From: Kineosporiaceae bacterium
Lineage (GTDB): Bacteria; Actinomycetota; Actinomycetes; Actinomycetales; Kineosporiaceae
Assembly (NCBI GenBank): GCA_016794595.1
Contig: JAEUJN010000066.1
Span: 1-64,000 of the forward strand
Length of the DNA stretch: 64,000 nucleotides
Reading direction: 5' to 3'
The position numbers were made by a program, and so were the translations under genes. Below are positions 8,991 to 18,555 of this stretch, one piece after another. The notes below the pieces were generated by a model, which saw only the letters and a list, made by a program, of their open reading frames with translations, was not told the DNA's origin and ran no database searches. Every line of letters starts with the position of its first letter. Position 1 is the stretch's first letter.

Positions 8991-9920
8991 TCACCCCAGG
9001 GCGGCCAGAAGCTCCCCGAGGACCTGCGCCAGCCGGGTGTGGGCGATCGAGAGGTGACCGTCATCGGGTGACAACCGGGGCTGGGCGCCGGGAATCGCCC
9101 TGCAGAGCCAGCGCCCGTGGGCAGCCGGGACCATCAGATCCTGATCGCCCTGCCAGATGAAGACCCGGGCGGACCGCAGCGCCGCGAGGTCGAAACCCCA
9201 CGGGCGCACGAACGCCAGGTCGTCGTCCAGCCAGCCGTCGACGCCGGGGGCCAGCGCCTCGGTGAAGGCCGAGACGATGTCGTCCGCCATGGCGCCGGTC
9301 ACCAGGGCCCGGTCCACCGGAGGCAACAAGGACGCCAGCCCCTGCGCGATCGTCTCGGCGCTCACCCCGGCCAGCTGAACGCGCTGATCGTCGAGGTAGG
9401 GGCGCAACGTCGTCTCGCCGTCCCGGGCGGCGCCGAATTCCTCGATGTTGTCCTGCCCCATCCCAGCGGTGAAGTCGAGCTCGGGGACGCCGTGGGGCCC
9501 GACCCCGGCGAGCGTGGCCACGGCCGGGCACCGGTCGGGCAGCAGCGCCGCGGTGGCCAGCGCGTGCGGCCCCCCGCCGGACTCCCCGGTGACCACGGCG
9601 CGGGTCACGCCGAGCGCGTCGAGCACCTGCCGGACGTCGTCCGCGACCGCCGCGACGTCGCGCCCCGGGCGGCGTGTCGAGCCGCCGTAGCCGGGCCGGG
9701 TCGGGGAGATCACTCGCAGTCCGAGGGTTGCTGCCCCGGCGCGCAGTACCTGGCTCAGGCGCCCACACCCCGGGGTCCCGTGGTGGTGCACCAGCACCGG
9801 GGCGTCGTCCGGGGTGGTCTGCCAACCGGTCAGGTAGACCTCGAGGACGCGCCCGTCGGCCACGGTGAGCCGTGCTCGCTGCTCGCCGGCCCGGTCGACG
9901 GGTTCGGTGACGATCGTCAT
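8991..9920 (-). CDS. alpha/beta hydrolase
   Basis: A 309-aa alpha/beta-fold hydrolase. HHHGTPGCGRLSQ forms the oxyanion region, TGESGGGPHAL (Ser about 114) is the nucleophile elbow, and PDDGHLSIAH near the C-terminus supplies the catalytic His. A conserved RPGYGGSTRRPGR loop follows strand beta-4. Most similar in layout to the short-chain esterase/haloalkane-dehalogenase-like group; substrate unknown. It ends ten bases from the 3' end of the SipW-type gene (convergent) and is divergent from pcrA. Confidence 0.85.
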   Translation of the reverse strand: MTIVTEPVDRAGEQRARLTVADGRVLEVYLTGWQTTPDDAPVLVHHHGTPGCGRLSQVLRAGAATLGLRVISPTRPGYGGSTRRPGRDVAAVADDVRQVLDALGVTRAVVTGESGGGPHALATAALLPDRCPAVATLAGVGPHGVPELDFTAGMGQDNIEEFGAARDGETTLRPYLDDQRVQLAGVSAETIAQGLASLLPPVDRALVTGAMADDIVSAFTEALAPGVDGWLDDDLAFVRPWGFDLAALRSARVFIWQGDQDLMVPAAHGRWLCRAIPGAQPRLSPDDGHLSIAHTRLAQVLGELLAALG

Positions 9921-9976
9921 CGGCCCAGTCTGCCCGCACGAGCCTGTCGTGGGTGCCCCGTACTCTGGACGATGCG

Positions 9977-12406
9977 ATGAGCACCCTCTTCGATGACCTC
10001 CCGCTGCCGGGCCTGGGCGATGCCGACACCCCGCCGAGGCTCGCCCGTGCGTCCGGGGGCCGCTCGGCGGACGAGCTGCTGGAGGGCCTCAACCCGCAGC
10101 AGCGCGAGGGCGTGCTGCACGAGGGGAGCCCGCTGCTGCTGGTGGCGGGGGCCGGGTCGGGCAAGACCCGGGTGCTCACCCACCGGATCGCCTACCTGCT
10201 GGCCGCGCGCGGCGTCCGGCCGGGCCAGGTGCTGGCGATCACCTTCACCAACAAGGCGGCCGCCGAGATGCGCGAGCGGGTGGCCGCTCTGGTCGGCCCG
10301 CAGGCGGCGACCATGTGGGTCTCGACGTTCCACTCGGCGTGCGTGCGGATCCTGCGCCGCGAGGCAGGCAGGGTCGGCCTGAAGTCGAACTTCTCGATCT
10401 ACGACCAGGCCGACTCCCAGCGGCTGATGGGCATGGTCTGCCGCGACCTGGACCTGGATTCGAAGAAGTTCCCGCCGCGGGCGTTCAGCCATCAGGTGAG
10501 CAACCTCAAGAACGAGCTGATCGACGAGGAGACCTACGCCTCCCAGGTGGCCGAGGGCACCCCGATCGAGCGCACGCTGGCCCGGGCCTACGCCGGGTAC
10601 GCCCAGCGGCTGCGCCAGGCGCAGGCGATGGACTTCGACGACCTGATCATGACCACGGTGAACATCCTCCAGGCCTTCCCGGACGTCGCCGCGCACTACC
10701 GGCGCCGGTTCCGGCACGTGCTGGTGGACGAGTACCAGGACACCAACCATGCGCAGTACGTGCTCGTGCGCGAACTGGTCGGCGGGTCGTTGTCTCAGGT
10801 GATCAAGGACGCCGAGCGTGCCGCCTCGGGCGGCGGGGACGCCGTCGGGTCGGCGTCGGGAGCCGAACCCCAGGTGCCGCCGGCCGAGCTGACCGTGGTC
10901 GGCGACGCCGACCAGTCGATCTACGCCTTCCGGGGCGCGACGATCCGCAACATCACCGAGTTCGAGCAGGACTACCCGAACGCGCGCACCATCCTGCTGG
11001 AGCAGAACTATCGGTCCTCCGCGACAATCCTGTCCGCGGCGAACGCGGTGATCGAGCGCAACCCCGACCGCAAACCCAAGAAGCTGTGGACGGCGGGCGC
11101 CGCCGGGGAGCGCATCGTCGGCTACGTGGCCGACAGCGAGCACGACGAGGCCGCCTTCGTCGCCGAGGAGATCGACCGGCTCACCGACGCCGGCTCCCGC
11201 CCGGGTGACGTCGCGGTCTTCTATCGCACCAACGCCCAGTCGCGGGCGCTGGAGGAGGTCTTCGTCCGGGTCGGCCTGCCGTACAAGGTGGTCGGCGGGA
11301 CGCGGTTCTACGAGCGGCGCGAGATCAAGGACGCGCTGGCCTACCTGCGCCTGATCGACAACCCGGCGGACACGGTCAACCTGCGCCGGATCCTGAACGT
11401 CCCCAAGCGGGGGATCGGCGAGCGGGCCGAGGCCTGCGTCGCGGCCCTGGCCGATCGCGAGCGGATCCCCTTCGGCGAGGCCCTGCTCCGGGCGGGGGAG
11501 GCGCCGGGGATCGCCACCCGCTCGCTGGCCAACATCACCGCGTTCAACGCCCTGATCGAGAATCTGCGCACCCTGGTCGAGGCCGGCGAGGGGCCGGCGA
11601 CCGTGCTCGCCGCCGTCCTCGAGCAGAGCGGGTACCTGGCCGAGCTGCGGGCCAGCCACGACCCGCAGGACGAGTCCCGGATCGAGAACCTGGCCGAGCT
11701 GTTCGCCGTCGCCCAGGAGTACGAGACCGCCGCGGCCGACAGCGAGGCGGGCCCCAGCCTGACCGAGTTCCTGGAGCAGGTCTCCCTGGTGGCCGACGCC
11801 GACCAGGTGCCGGACGAGGCCGTCGCCGCCGGCGAGCACGCTGCCCAGGAGCACGCCGACGCGGGCGTGGTCACGTTGATGACCCTGCACACGGCCAAGG
11901 GGCTGGAGTTCCCGGTGGTCTTCCTGACCGGCATGGAGGACGGGACCTTCCCTCACCTGCGCTCCCTGGGGGACGCCACCGAGCTGGCCGAGGAGCGGCG
12001 GCTGGCCTATGTCGGGATCACCCGGGCCCGGGAGCGGCTGTACGTGTCCCGGGCCGTGGTCCGCAACGCGTGGGGGCAACCGAACTATCACCCGGCCAGC
12101 CGGTTCCTGGACGAGGTCCCGGCCGAGCTGGTCGACTGGCGCCGGCTGGAGGCCACCGGGATGTCCTCCCGGCCGGCCAGCGCGCCGGCGATCTCGCGGG
12201 TGGCCGTCCGGCCCGGGGTGCGCTCACCGGGCAACCGCGAGGTGGTGCACCTCGAGCCGGGGGATCGGGTCAGTCACGACACCTTCGGGTTGGGCACCGT
12301 CACCCGGGTGGAGGGGGCCGGCGACAAGGCGGTCGCCCACATCGACTTCCGCTCCGAGGGCAGCAAGCGGCTGCTGCTGCGCTACGCCCCGGTGACCAAG
12401 CTCTGA
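9977..12406 (+). CDS. pcrA: ATP-dependent DNA helicase PcrA/UvrD
   Basis: An 809-aa superfamily 1A 3'-5' helicase for nucleotide excision and mismatch/recombination-linked repair. It shows the Q motif (NPQQREGV), Walker A GAGSGKTRVL (about 58-65), motif Ia ITFTNKAA, Walker B VDEYQDTN, motif III VVGDADQSIYAFRGA, motif IV EQNYRS, motif V VTLMTLHTAKGLEF and motif VI RLAYVGITRARERL. The C-terminus ends in a Tudor-like segment (HDTFGLGTVTRV) that in PcrA contacts RNA polymerase. A short Gly/Ala/Ser insertion after SLSQVIKDAERA is seen. ATG at 9977 is chosen over upstream in-frame codons by family start. Confidence 0.96.
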   Translation: MSTLFDDLPLPGLGDADTPPRLARASGGRSADELLEGLNPQQREGVLHEGSPLLLVAGAGSGKTRVLTHRIAYLLAARGVRPGQVLAITFTNKAAAEMRERVAALVGPQAATMWVSTFHSACVRILRREAGRVGLKSNFSIYDQADSQRLMGMVCRDLDLDSKKFPPRAFSHQVSNLKNELIDEETYASQVAEGTPIERTLARAYAGYAQRLRQAQAMDFDDLIMTTVNILQAFPDVAAHYRRRFRHVLVDEYQDTNHAQYVLVRELVGGSLSQVIKDAERAASGGGDAVGSASGAEPQVPPAELTVVGDADQSIYAFRGATIRNITEFEQDYPNARTILLEQNYRSSATILSAANAVIERNPDRKPKKLWTAGAAGERIVGYVADSEHDEAAFVAEEIDRLTDAGSRPGDVAVFYRTNAQSRALEEVFVRVGLPYKVVGGTRFYERREIKDALAYLRLIDNPADTVNLRRILNVPKRGIGERAEACVAALADRERIPFGEALLRAGEAPGIATRSLANITAFNALIENLRTLVEAGEGPATVLAAVLEQSGYLAELRASHDPQDESRIENLAELFAVAQEYETAAADSEAGPSLTEFLEQVSLVADADQVPDEAVAAGEHAAQEHADAGVVTLMTLHTAKGLEFPVVFLTGMEDGTFPHLRSLGDATELAEERRLAYVGITRARERLYVSRAVVRNAWGQPNYHPASRFLDEVPAELVDWRRLEATGMSSRPASAPAISRVAVRPGVRSPGNREVVHLEPGDRVSHDTFGLGTVTRVEGAGDKAVAHIDFRSEGSKRLLLRYAPVTKL

Positions 12407-12453
12407 GTCCTGCCGCCGTCAAGAGCGGCCGCTGACGTGCCGACGTCTCAGGG

Positions 12454-14457
12454 GTGACGGCGCGCACACAGGATCGGCGAGGTGTCGCCGACGACCCCGC
12501 GCTGGTCAGGGCGATCGCCGCGGAGCTGCGGCGGATGCTGCTGCTGAACCGGGTGGACTACACCGCCGGCTACCTGGTCTACCTGGCGATCAGCTCCGCC
12601 GCGCTCTGGCGCTACCTCGACCACGGCGCGATCGCCGGGTGGGCAGTGGCCGGGCTGGGCGTCACCCTGATGCTGGGCAACACCCTGCTCGGGCCCGGGG
12701 CCCGCTGGCTGGATGCCCGAGGGCTGCCGGTCCTGTTCAGGCCCAGCGGGTGGATCGTCGGGCTGCACGCCGGCTCGCTGTTCTGGATCGACACCGAGGG
12801 ACTCGCCCGCTCCAGCACAGCCCAGTCGCTGTGCCTGGGGACGGTGCTGGCGATGTCCACTGTCGTCCAGAGCCCCACCGTGGTGGGCACGCTGCACCCG
12901 GTGCGGGTGCACATCCCGATGATGCTCGCCACCGCGGCAGGCCTGGCTGCGCTGCACGACCTGCCCTCGGCGGCGGGGGTGGCCGTGATGGCCGTGCTGA
13001 TCCTGACCGACGCGGTGCGGGGCCGTCGGATCGTGCTGGACGGCGTCCGGGCTCGGATGGCCGCCGAGCAGGCCTCGGTCAGGGACCCGTTGACCGGGCT
13101 GGACAACCGGACCGGCCTGCTGCGGGCGCTCGAGCAGGAGACCTCGACTCGCGGCGAGCGGGACGACGGGGGGGCCTCGGAGCTCACCGTGATGTACATC
13201 GACCTCGACCGGTTCAAGCAGGTGAACGACCGGTTCGGGCACGCCGCCGGCGATCAGGTGCTGTGCCAGGCAGCCGAGCGGCTGCGGGCGTGCTTCCGTG
13301 CCCAGGACGTGGTGGCACGGCTGGGCGGGGACGAGTTCGTGGTCCTGCTGCGCACCTGCCCGGACGACGGCCCGACCGCGCTGGGCGAGCGGGTGATCGA
13401 CGTCCTGGAGCGCCCGTTCTGCGTGCTCGGCCGCGAGGCGATGCTCTCGGCCAGTGTCGGGATCGCGACCTCGCCGCGCGGGACGGAGCCGGCGGTGATG
13501 CTGGCCAACGCCGACCGGGCCCTGTTCAAGGCCAAGCAGGACGGGCGTCGCCGGGTGCTCAGCTATGACGCCGCGCTCGGATCGGCCGTCGAGGCGCGGA
13601 CCACGATGGAGATGGCGCTGCGCCGGGCCGTCCGCGACGGGGAGATCATCCCCCACGGCCAGCCGGTGTTCTGCCTGCGCACCGGGCGGGTGGTCTCGGT
13701 GGAGCTGCTGGCCCGGTGGGTCGACGGGGGCCGGCACGTCTCGCCGGCCGAGTTCATCGCGCTCGCCGAGGAGGTCGGCCTGATCCGTGACCTCGGCCGG
13801 CAGATGATGGCCCACGCCGTGCGGATCGGGCACGAGTGGGCGGGCGTCCCGGCCCTGCGCGATGCGCGGGTCGCGGTGAACATCTCACCGCTGCACGTCG
13901 TCCACGGCTTGTTGAGCGATCTCGCCGAGGCGCTGGGCGCCGGCCTGCTGGACCCCTCGCGGTTGGTGATCGAGATCACCGAGCAGCACGCGCTGCCGGA
14001 CGAGGACGGCACCAAGGAGGTGCTGGAGGCGGTCCGGGCGCGCGGGGTGCAGGTCGCCATCGACGACTTCGGGTCGGGGTTCGCCTCGATCCGTTGGTTG
14101 ACCTCGTTGCCGGTGACCCTGGTCAAGCTGGACCGTTCGCTGCTGGTGGACGCCGCGCGGGCGACGACCTCCCCGCCCGCCGGTGACCGGGGGGCGGACG
14201 GCGAGGGGTCGGCCGAGTTCCTGCAGACCGTCGGCCTGCTGGCCCGGACCATGTCGCGGACCGCGGTGGCCGAGGGGATCGAGACCCGCGAGGACCTGGA
14301 CCGGGTGTGCCGGGCGGGGATCCCGCTCGGGCAGGGCTACCTGCTGGCCCGCCCGATGCCGTTGGCCGAGCTCGCGCTGCGGGCCGGGCAGTTGACGCAG
14401 GACGCCGGGCGCCTGCTCGCCGAGCTCAGCGCCAGCCCCCACTCGCCAGCGACGTGA
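12454..14457 (+). CDS. membrane GGDEF-EAL cyclic-di-GMP protein
   Basis: A 667-aa protein with about five membrane segments (residues ~25-200), then a GGDEF domain and an EAL domain. The GGDEF active site is intact (ARLGGDEFVVLL) and the RAQD five residues upstream fits the RxxD inhibitory site, so diguanylate cyclase activity with product feedback is possible. The EAL domain has ELLARW, VNISPLH, IEITEQ, IDDFGSGF, KLDRSL, AEGIETRED and GQGYLLARP, the residues needed for phosphodiesterase activity. Which activity dominates cannot be told. GTG start is provisional. Its 3' end overlaps the convergent lipase gene by 32 bp. Confidence 0.88.
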   Translation: MTARTQDRRGVADDPALVRAIAAELRRMLLLNRVDYTAGYLVYLAISSAALWRYLDHGAIAGWAVAGLGVTLMLGNTLLGPGARWLDARGLPVLFRPSGWIVGLHAGSLFWIDTEGLARSSTAQSLCLGTVLAMSTVVQSPTVVGTLHPVRVHIPMMLATAAGLAALHDLPSAAGVAVMAVLILTDAVRGRRIVLDGVRARMAAEQASVRDPLTGLDNRTGLLRALEQETSTRGERDDGGASELTVMYIDLDRFKQVNDRFGHAAGDQVLCQAAERLRACFRAQDVVARLGGDEFVVLLRTCPDDGPTALGERVIDVLERPFCVLGREAMLSASVGIATSPRGTEPAVMLANADRALFKAKQDGRRRVLSYDAALGSAVEARTTMEMALRRAVRDGEIIPHGQPVFCLRTGRVVSVELLARWVDGGRHVSPAEFIALAEEVGLIRDLGRQMMAHAVRIGHEWAGVPALRDARVAVNISPLHVVHGLLSDLAEALGAGLLDPSRLVIEITEQHALPDEDGTKEVLEAVRARGVQVAIDDFGSGFASIRWLTSLPVTLVKLDRSLLVDAARATTSPPAGDRGADGEGSAEFLQTVGLLARTMSRTAVAEGIETREDLDRVCRAGIPLGQGYLLARPMPLAELALRAGQLTQDAGRLLAELSASPHSPAT

Positions 14458-15451
14458 TGCCGGCGGTCACCGTGTCGCCGTGGGTGTCCAGCTGGCTGAG
14501 CATGGCCCCGATCTCGCGCACCACCGAGCCCTCGATCGGCAGGGACATGTGACCGACCGCGTGCACCCGGACGTTGCGCACCGTCAGATCCGGGTGATCC
14601 AGCCGCCCGTGGGTGTGCGGGATGACCACCTGGTCGAGATCGGAGTAGTAGGCCACGACCCGGGTACGGCACCCGGGGGCCGGCTCGGCCAGCTCGGCGT
14701 AGAGCTCGCTGCCGGGGCGCAGCTGGCGGCCCAGGTTCACCGGAGGCATGGCGTAGGCCAGCAGGGACCCGGCATGGGGAGTGCCCAGGGTGACCAGGGT
14801 GTGCACCCGCTCGTCCCCGCCCAGGCGCTGGACGTAGTAGCGGGCGATCAGCCCACCCAGGCTGTGGCCGATGACGTGGATCCGCTCGTAGCCGGTGCGG
14901 GCGACCATCTCCTCGATCGCCCCCGACAGGTCACGGGCGGCGGCCCGGATGTCGTTGGTCACCGGCGAGTAGTTGATCGTGAAGACCCGGCCGAACCCCC
15001 GACGGCGCAACCGGCGGCGGAGCACGGTGAAGATCATCCGGTTGTCGATCATGCCGTGCACCAGCAGGATCGGGGTGCCGGCTGCCTCGACATCGCCCAC
15101 CACCAGCCCGCGCTGATGGGGTGCCAGGTCGCCCAGGTGGTAGCGCTCGCGGGTGTCGGCCCGGTCGGTGAGCACGCCGAACGGGTAGATCATCAGGTGG
15201 GCGGCAGTCCAGAGGGCCTCCATCACCGCGCCCCGCACGGCCGCCGGGGACAGCAGCGCCCCGAGATCCGGGGGCAGATCGCTCAGGCTGCGACCGAGGC
15301 CGTCGTCCGAGGCGCGGCCGTCGGGGGTGCGCGGGTGCGGCGGACGCGGGATCTCGCGCGAGCCAGCGCTGACCGCGGTACGGCCGCGCCGGGGAGCCGG
15401 CAGGTCCCCGGAGCGGGTACCGGAATCGCCGTCACGTCGTCGTGCGGTCAC
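14426..15451 (-). CDS. alpha/beta hydrolase, triacylglycerol-lipase-like
   Basis: A 341-aa protein with an Arg/Pro-rich N-terminal ~70 residues followed by a lipase-type fold. ILLVHGMIDNRMIF is the oxyanion-hole region, HVIGHSLGGLIARYYV carries the nucleophile in G-H-S-L-G-G, and VHAVGHMSLP supplies the likely catalytic His. GTG at 15451 has GGGAGGG upstream. No clear signal peptide, though a hydrophobic patch precedes the catalytic core. The last 32 bp overlap the GGDEF-EAL gene tail-to-tail. Confidence 0.82.
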   Translation of the reverse strand: MTARRRDGDSGTRSGDLPAPRRGRTAVSAGSREIPRPPHPRTPDGRASDDGLGRSLSDLPPDLGALLSPAAVRGAVMEALWTAAHLMIYPFGVLTDRADTRERYHLGDLAPHQRGLVVGDVEAAGTPILLVHGMIDNRMIFTVLRRRLRRRGFGRVFTINYSPVTNDIRAAARDLSGAIEEMVARTGYERIHVIGHSLGGLIARYYVQRLGGDERVHTLVTLGTPHAGSLLAYAMPPVNLGRQLRPGSELYAELAEPAPGCRTRVVAYYSDLDQVVIPHTHGRLDHPDLTVRNVRVHAVGHMSLPIEGSVVREIGAMLSQLDTHGDTVTAGITSLASGGWR

Positions 15452-15651
15452 GGTGCCCTCCCTACTCGAGGGTAACCCCTGATCCACGACTCGTGGAGGC
15501 CCTCCCTCGGGTGAGGGTCGACGGTGTCGCCCTGTGGCAGGAACCACCCGAGGTCCGTGGCTGATCGGGGGGAGGGCGTTCTACGCTCGCCGCAGGACAC
15601 ATCGCCCTCGCGTGCCGCGGGGCGCTGCACCTCGAGCCCTGGAGGATCGCT

Positions 15652-16050
15652 ATGGCCCCGCTGCGGATCGTCGTCGCCAAACCCGGGCTGGACGGGCACG
15701 ATCGAGGGGCCAAGGTGGTCGCCCGGGCGCTGCGCGATGCGGGCATGGAGGTCATCTACACCGGGCTGCACCAGTCGCCCGAGCAGATCGTGCAGACGGC
15801 CATCCAGGAGGACGCCGACGCGGTCGGCCTGTCCGTGCTGTCGGGCGCGCACCTGACCCTGTTCGCCCGGGTGGTCGACCTGCTGAGGGCCAAGGACGCC
15901 GCCGACATCGTGGTCTTCGGCGGCGGGATCATCCCGGACGCCGACGTCGCCGAGCTGGAGCGCCTGGGGGTGCGCAAGGTGTTCACCCCCGGGGCCGCGA
16001 TGCACGAGATCGTCGACTGGGTCCGCGCCAACGTCGGCGTCGCCGCCTGA
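15652..16050 (+). CDS. stand-alone cobalamin-binding protein (methylmalonyl-CoA mutase C-terminal type)
   Basis: A 132-aa protein equal to one B12-binding domain. It has the base-off motif D-G-H-D-R-G in KPGLDGHDRGAKVVARAL, then LSVLSGAHLT and VVFGGGIIPD, matching DxHxxG...SxL...GG. It would bind adenosyl- or methylcobalamin as the small subunit of a mutase such as methylmalonyl- or ethylmalonyl-CoA mutase. No mutase large subunit lies in the window, so its partner is elsewhere. GGAGG at 15641-15645 gives a clear ribosome-binding site. Confidence 0.88.
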   Translation: MAPLRIVVAKPGLDGHDRGAKVVARALRDAGMEVIYTGLHQSPEQIVQTAIQEDADAVGLSVLSGAHLTLFARVVDLLRAKDAADIVVFGGGIIPDADVAELERLGVRKVFTPGAAMHEIVDWVRANVGVAA

Positions 16051-16165
16051 GCCCAGCGAGGCCGCCTGCGGCCGAGCGCGGGTTCGGGTGTGTGGGTGCC
16101 GCCTGAGCCCAGCAAGGCCGCTTGCGGCCGAGCGCGGGCTCGGGTGTGTGGGTGCCGCCTGAGCC
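16042..16165 (+). repeat. 56-bp tandem repeat spanning the stop of the B12-binding gene
   Basis: Two copies of a 56-bp unit (16042-16097 and 16098-16153, differing at three positions) plus a 12-bp start of a third. The unit begins with the final Ala codons and TGA of the B12-binding gene, so the stop codon itself has been duplicated. Each unit contains GGCCGC-YT-GCGGCC, a 6-bp stem with a two-base loop. The remaining ~250 bp to sucC hold no gene; a -10-like TAGGCT lies near 16313 but no matching -35 is evident. Confidence 0.85.
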
Positions 16166-16416
16166 TGAGTCCGAGCCCGTCAGGGCACGCCCCCCACCCG
16201 CACGAGCGGCCACCGGTCGTGCACGGTGACCGGCGGCACGCCGTCCGGCGCGTGGTTCGGTTCAACGTGACCAGCGGCACGTGCCGACCGGTCCACCCCC
16301 CGTGCCTCGGGGCTAGGCTGGCGCGGCGCGCACCCAGCCGTGCACGGCGTCCGCACGTGCCGGTTGACGAGAGCGCACTCGCGACTGTTCGCACACACCG
16401 ACGGTGAGGACGCAGA

Positions 16417-17607
16417 GTGGATCTGTTCGAATTCCAGGCGCGCGACATGTTCGCCGCCCACGGCGTACCGGTACTGAATGCCGTCGTCGCCACCACCCCC
16501 GACGAGGCGCGCGCCGCGGCGGAGCAGTTGGGCGGGGGCACGGTAGTGGTCAAGGCGCAGGTGAAGACCGGCGGCCGCGGCAAGGCCGGCGGGGTCAAGC
16601 TGGCGCACTCTCCCGAGGAGGCCGCCGCCAGGGCGGGCGAGATCCTCGGCATGGACATCAAGGGTCACACCGTGCACCGGGTGATGATCGCCCAGGGCGC
16701 CAAGATCGCCGAGGAGTACTACTTCTCGGTGCTGCTCGACCGGGCCAACCGCACGTACCTGGCGATGTGCTCGCGTGAGGGCGGCATGGACATCGAGACC
16801 CTCGCGGTCGAGCGCCCGGAGGCCCTGGCCAAGGTGCCGGTCGATGCGATCACCGGGATCGACGAGGCCAAGGCGGCCGAGATCGTCGCCAAGGCAGGCT
16901 TCGAGGGTGACCTCGCGGCGTCCATCGCGCCGGTCGTGCAGAAGCTGTGGGGGGTCTTCGTCGCCGAGGACGCCACGCTGGTCGAGGTGAACCCGCTGGT
17001 CAAGACCGAGGACGGCGCGATCATCGCCCTCGACGGCAAGGTCTCCCTCGACGCCAACGCCGACTTCCGCCACCCCGACCACGAGCAGTACCACGATCAC
17101 GACGCGGCCGACCCGTTCGAGGCCAGGGCGAAGGCCAAGGGCCTGAACTACGTCAAGCTGGACGGCGAGGTCGGCGTGATCGGCAACGGCGCCGGGCTGG
17201 TGATGTCCACCCTGGACGTGGTCGCCTACGCCGGCGAGGAGTACGGCGTCAAGCCGGCCAACTTCCTCGACCTCGGCGGCGGCTCCAGCGCCCAGGTGAT
17301 GGCCGACGGGCTCGAGCTGATCCTGTCCGACCCGCAGGTCAAGAGCGTGTTCGTCAACGTGTTCGGTGGCATCACCTCGTGCGACACCGTCGCGAACGGC
17401 ATCGTGCAGGCCTTCGAGTTGCTGGCCTCGCACGGGCAGGCGGTCACCCACCCGCTGGTGCTGCGGCTGGACGGCAACAACGCCGAGCTGGCGCACCAGA
17501 TCCTCGCCGAGGCGAACCTGCCCAACGTGGAACTGCTGGACACCATGGACGGCGCCGCGCACCGCGCCGCCGAACTGGCCTCGATCGAGATCAGCAAGGG
17601 AGCCTGA
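16417..17607 (+). CDS. sucC: succinyl-CoA synthetase (ADP/GDP-forming) beta subunit
   Basis: A 396-aa ATP-grasp subunit of the TCA-cycle enzyme converting succinyl-CoA to succinate with nucleotide triphosphate formation. [19 protein letters not shown] is the family N-terminus, [17 protein letters not shown] the ATP-grasp nucleotide site, VEVNPLV the Mg2+ region, and [18 protein letters not shown] the CoA-ligase domain interface. It lies two bases upstream of sucD. GTG start with GTGAGGA-like sequence upstream. Confidence 0.97.
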   Translation: MDLFEFQARDMFAAHGVPVLNAVVATTPDEARAAAEQLGGGTVVVKAQVKTGGRGKAGGVKLAHSPEEAAARAGEILGMDIKGHTVHRVMIAQGAKIAEEYYFSVLLDRANRTYLAMCSREGGMDIETLAVERPEALAKVPVDAITGIDEAKAAEIVAKAGFEGDLAASIAPVVQKLWGVFVAEDATLVEVNPLVKTEDGAIIALDGKVSLDANADFRHPDHEQYHDHDAADPFEARAKAKGLNYVKLDGEVGVIGNGAGLVMSTLDVVAYAGEEYGVKPANFLDLGGGSSAQVMADGLELILSDPQVKSVFVNVFGGITSCDTVANGIVQAFELLASHGQAVTHPLVLRLDGNNAELAHQILAEANLPNVELLDTMDGAAHRAAELASIEISKGA

Positions 17608-17609
17608 CC

Positions 17610-18497
17610 GTGGCGATCTTTCTCGACAGCAACAGCCTGGTGATCGTCCAGGGGATGACCGGCTCCGAGGGCCGCAAGCACACCCAGCGGATGATCAATT
17701 TCGGCACCAAGATCGTCGGTGGCGTGACCCCCGGCAAGGGTGGCCAGAGTGTGGAGTTCGACGGCGGGGTGAGCGTGCCGGTGTTCGGCTCGGTCTCCGA
17801 GGCCGTCGCGGCCACCGGGGCCAATGTGACCGTGATCTTCGTGCCGGCCAAGTTCACCAAAGGTGCCGTGCACGAGGCGGTGGACGCGAAGATCCCGCTC
17901 GGGGTGGTGATCACCGAGGGGATCGCCGTGCACGACAGTGCCGAGTTCTTCCAGTACGCGCAGAACTCCGGCGCCACCCGGCTGATCGGCCCCAACTGCC
18001 CCGGCATTATCTCGCCCGGGCAGTCCAACGCCGGGATCATCCCGGCCAACATCACCAAGCAGGGCCCCATCGGCCTGGTCAGCAAGTCCGGCACGCTGAC
18101 CTACCAGATGATGTACGAGCTGCGCGACATCGGTTTCACCACCGGCGTCGGCATCGGCGGTGACCCGGTCATCGGCACCACGCACATCGACTGCCTGGCT
18201 GCCTTCGAGGCCGACCCGGAGACCAAGGCGATCGTGATGATCGGCGAGATCGGTGGCGACGCCGAGGAGCGGGCCGCCGACTTCATCAAGGCCAACGTCA
18301 CCAAGCCGGTCGTCGGCTATGTCGCCGGCTTCACCGCGCCCGAGGGCAAGACCATGGGCCACGCCGGCGCCATCGTGTCCGGCTCCTCGGGCACCGCGCA
18401 GGCCAAGAAGGAGGCCCTCGAGGCCGTGGGGGTGAAGGTCGGCAAGACGCCGTCCGAGACCGCCGTGCTGATGCGCGAGATCATCAGTTCGCTCTGA
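17610..18497 (+). CDS. sucD: succinyl-CoA synthetase alpha subunit
   Basis: A 295-aa subunit with the CoA-binding Rossmann domain ([17 protein letters not shown]) and phosphohistidine region. The active-site His lies in the C-terminal stretch [12 protein letters not shown] (about residue 248), and [11 protein letters not shown] and [14 protein letters not shown] are conserved. GTG at 17610 is two bases after the sucC stop with AAGGGAG upstream. A 53-bp palindrome starts six bases after its TGA and can act as terminator. Confidence 0.97.
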   Translation: MAIFLDSNSLVIVQGMTGSEGRKHTQRMINFGTKIVGGVTPGKGGQSVEFDGGVSVPVFGSVSEAVAATGANVTVIFVPAKFTKGAVHEAVDAKIPLGVVITEGIAVHDSAEFFQYAQNSGATRLIGPNCPGIISPGQSNAGIIPANITKQGPIGLVSKSGTLTYQMMYELRDIGFTTGVGIGGDPVIGTTHIDCLAAFEADPETKAIVMIGEIGGDAEERAADFIKANVTKPVVGYVAGFTAPEGKTMGHAGAIVSGSSGTAQAKKEALEAVGVKVGKTPSETAVLMREIISSL

Positions 18498-18502
18498 CCC
18501 CG

Positions 18503-18555
18503 CGCCGAGAGTGCTGATCTCCCCCACTTACCGGGGGAGATCAGCACTCTCGGCG
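18503..18555. repeat. 53-bp perfect palindrome, copy 1 of 2
   Basis: Arms of 23 bp (left begins CGCCGAGAGTGCTGATCT and ends CCCCC) around a 7-nt loop ACTTACC, with no mismatch. It lies between the converging sucD and DUF559 genes and encodes the last residues and stop of the latter. The same 53 bp recur in the same orientation at 19521, with one terminal difference. It could terminate transcription both ways, though no U-tract follows. Confidence 0.95.

Noticed and set aside
9917-12091. 724-codon open frame antisense to pcrA
   Set aside because: Pro/Gly/Arg/His-rich translation with no domain; it mirrors the third-position G/C bias of pcrA on the other strand.
15652-16050. B12-binding gene as part of a local mutase operon
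   Set aside because: Neither a mutase large subunit nor a MeaB-type GTPase lies in the window; neighbours are unrelated.
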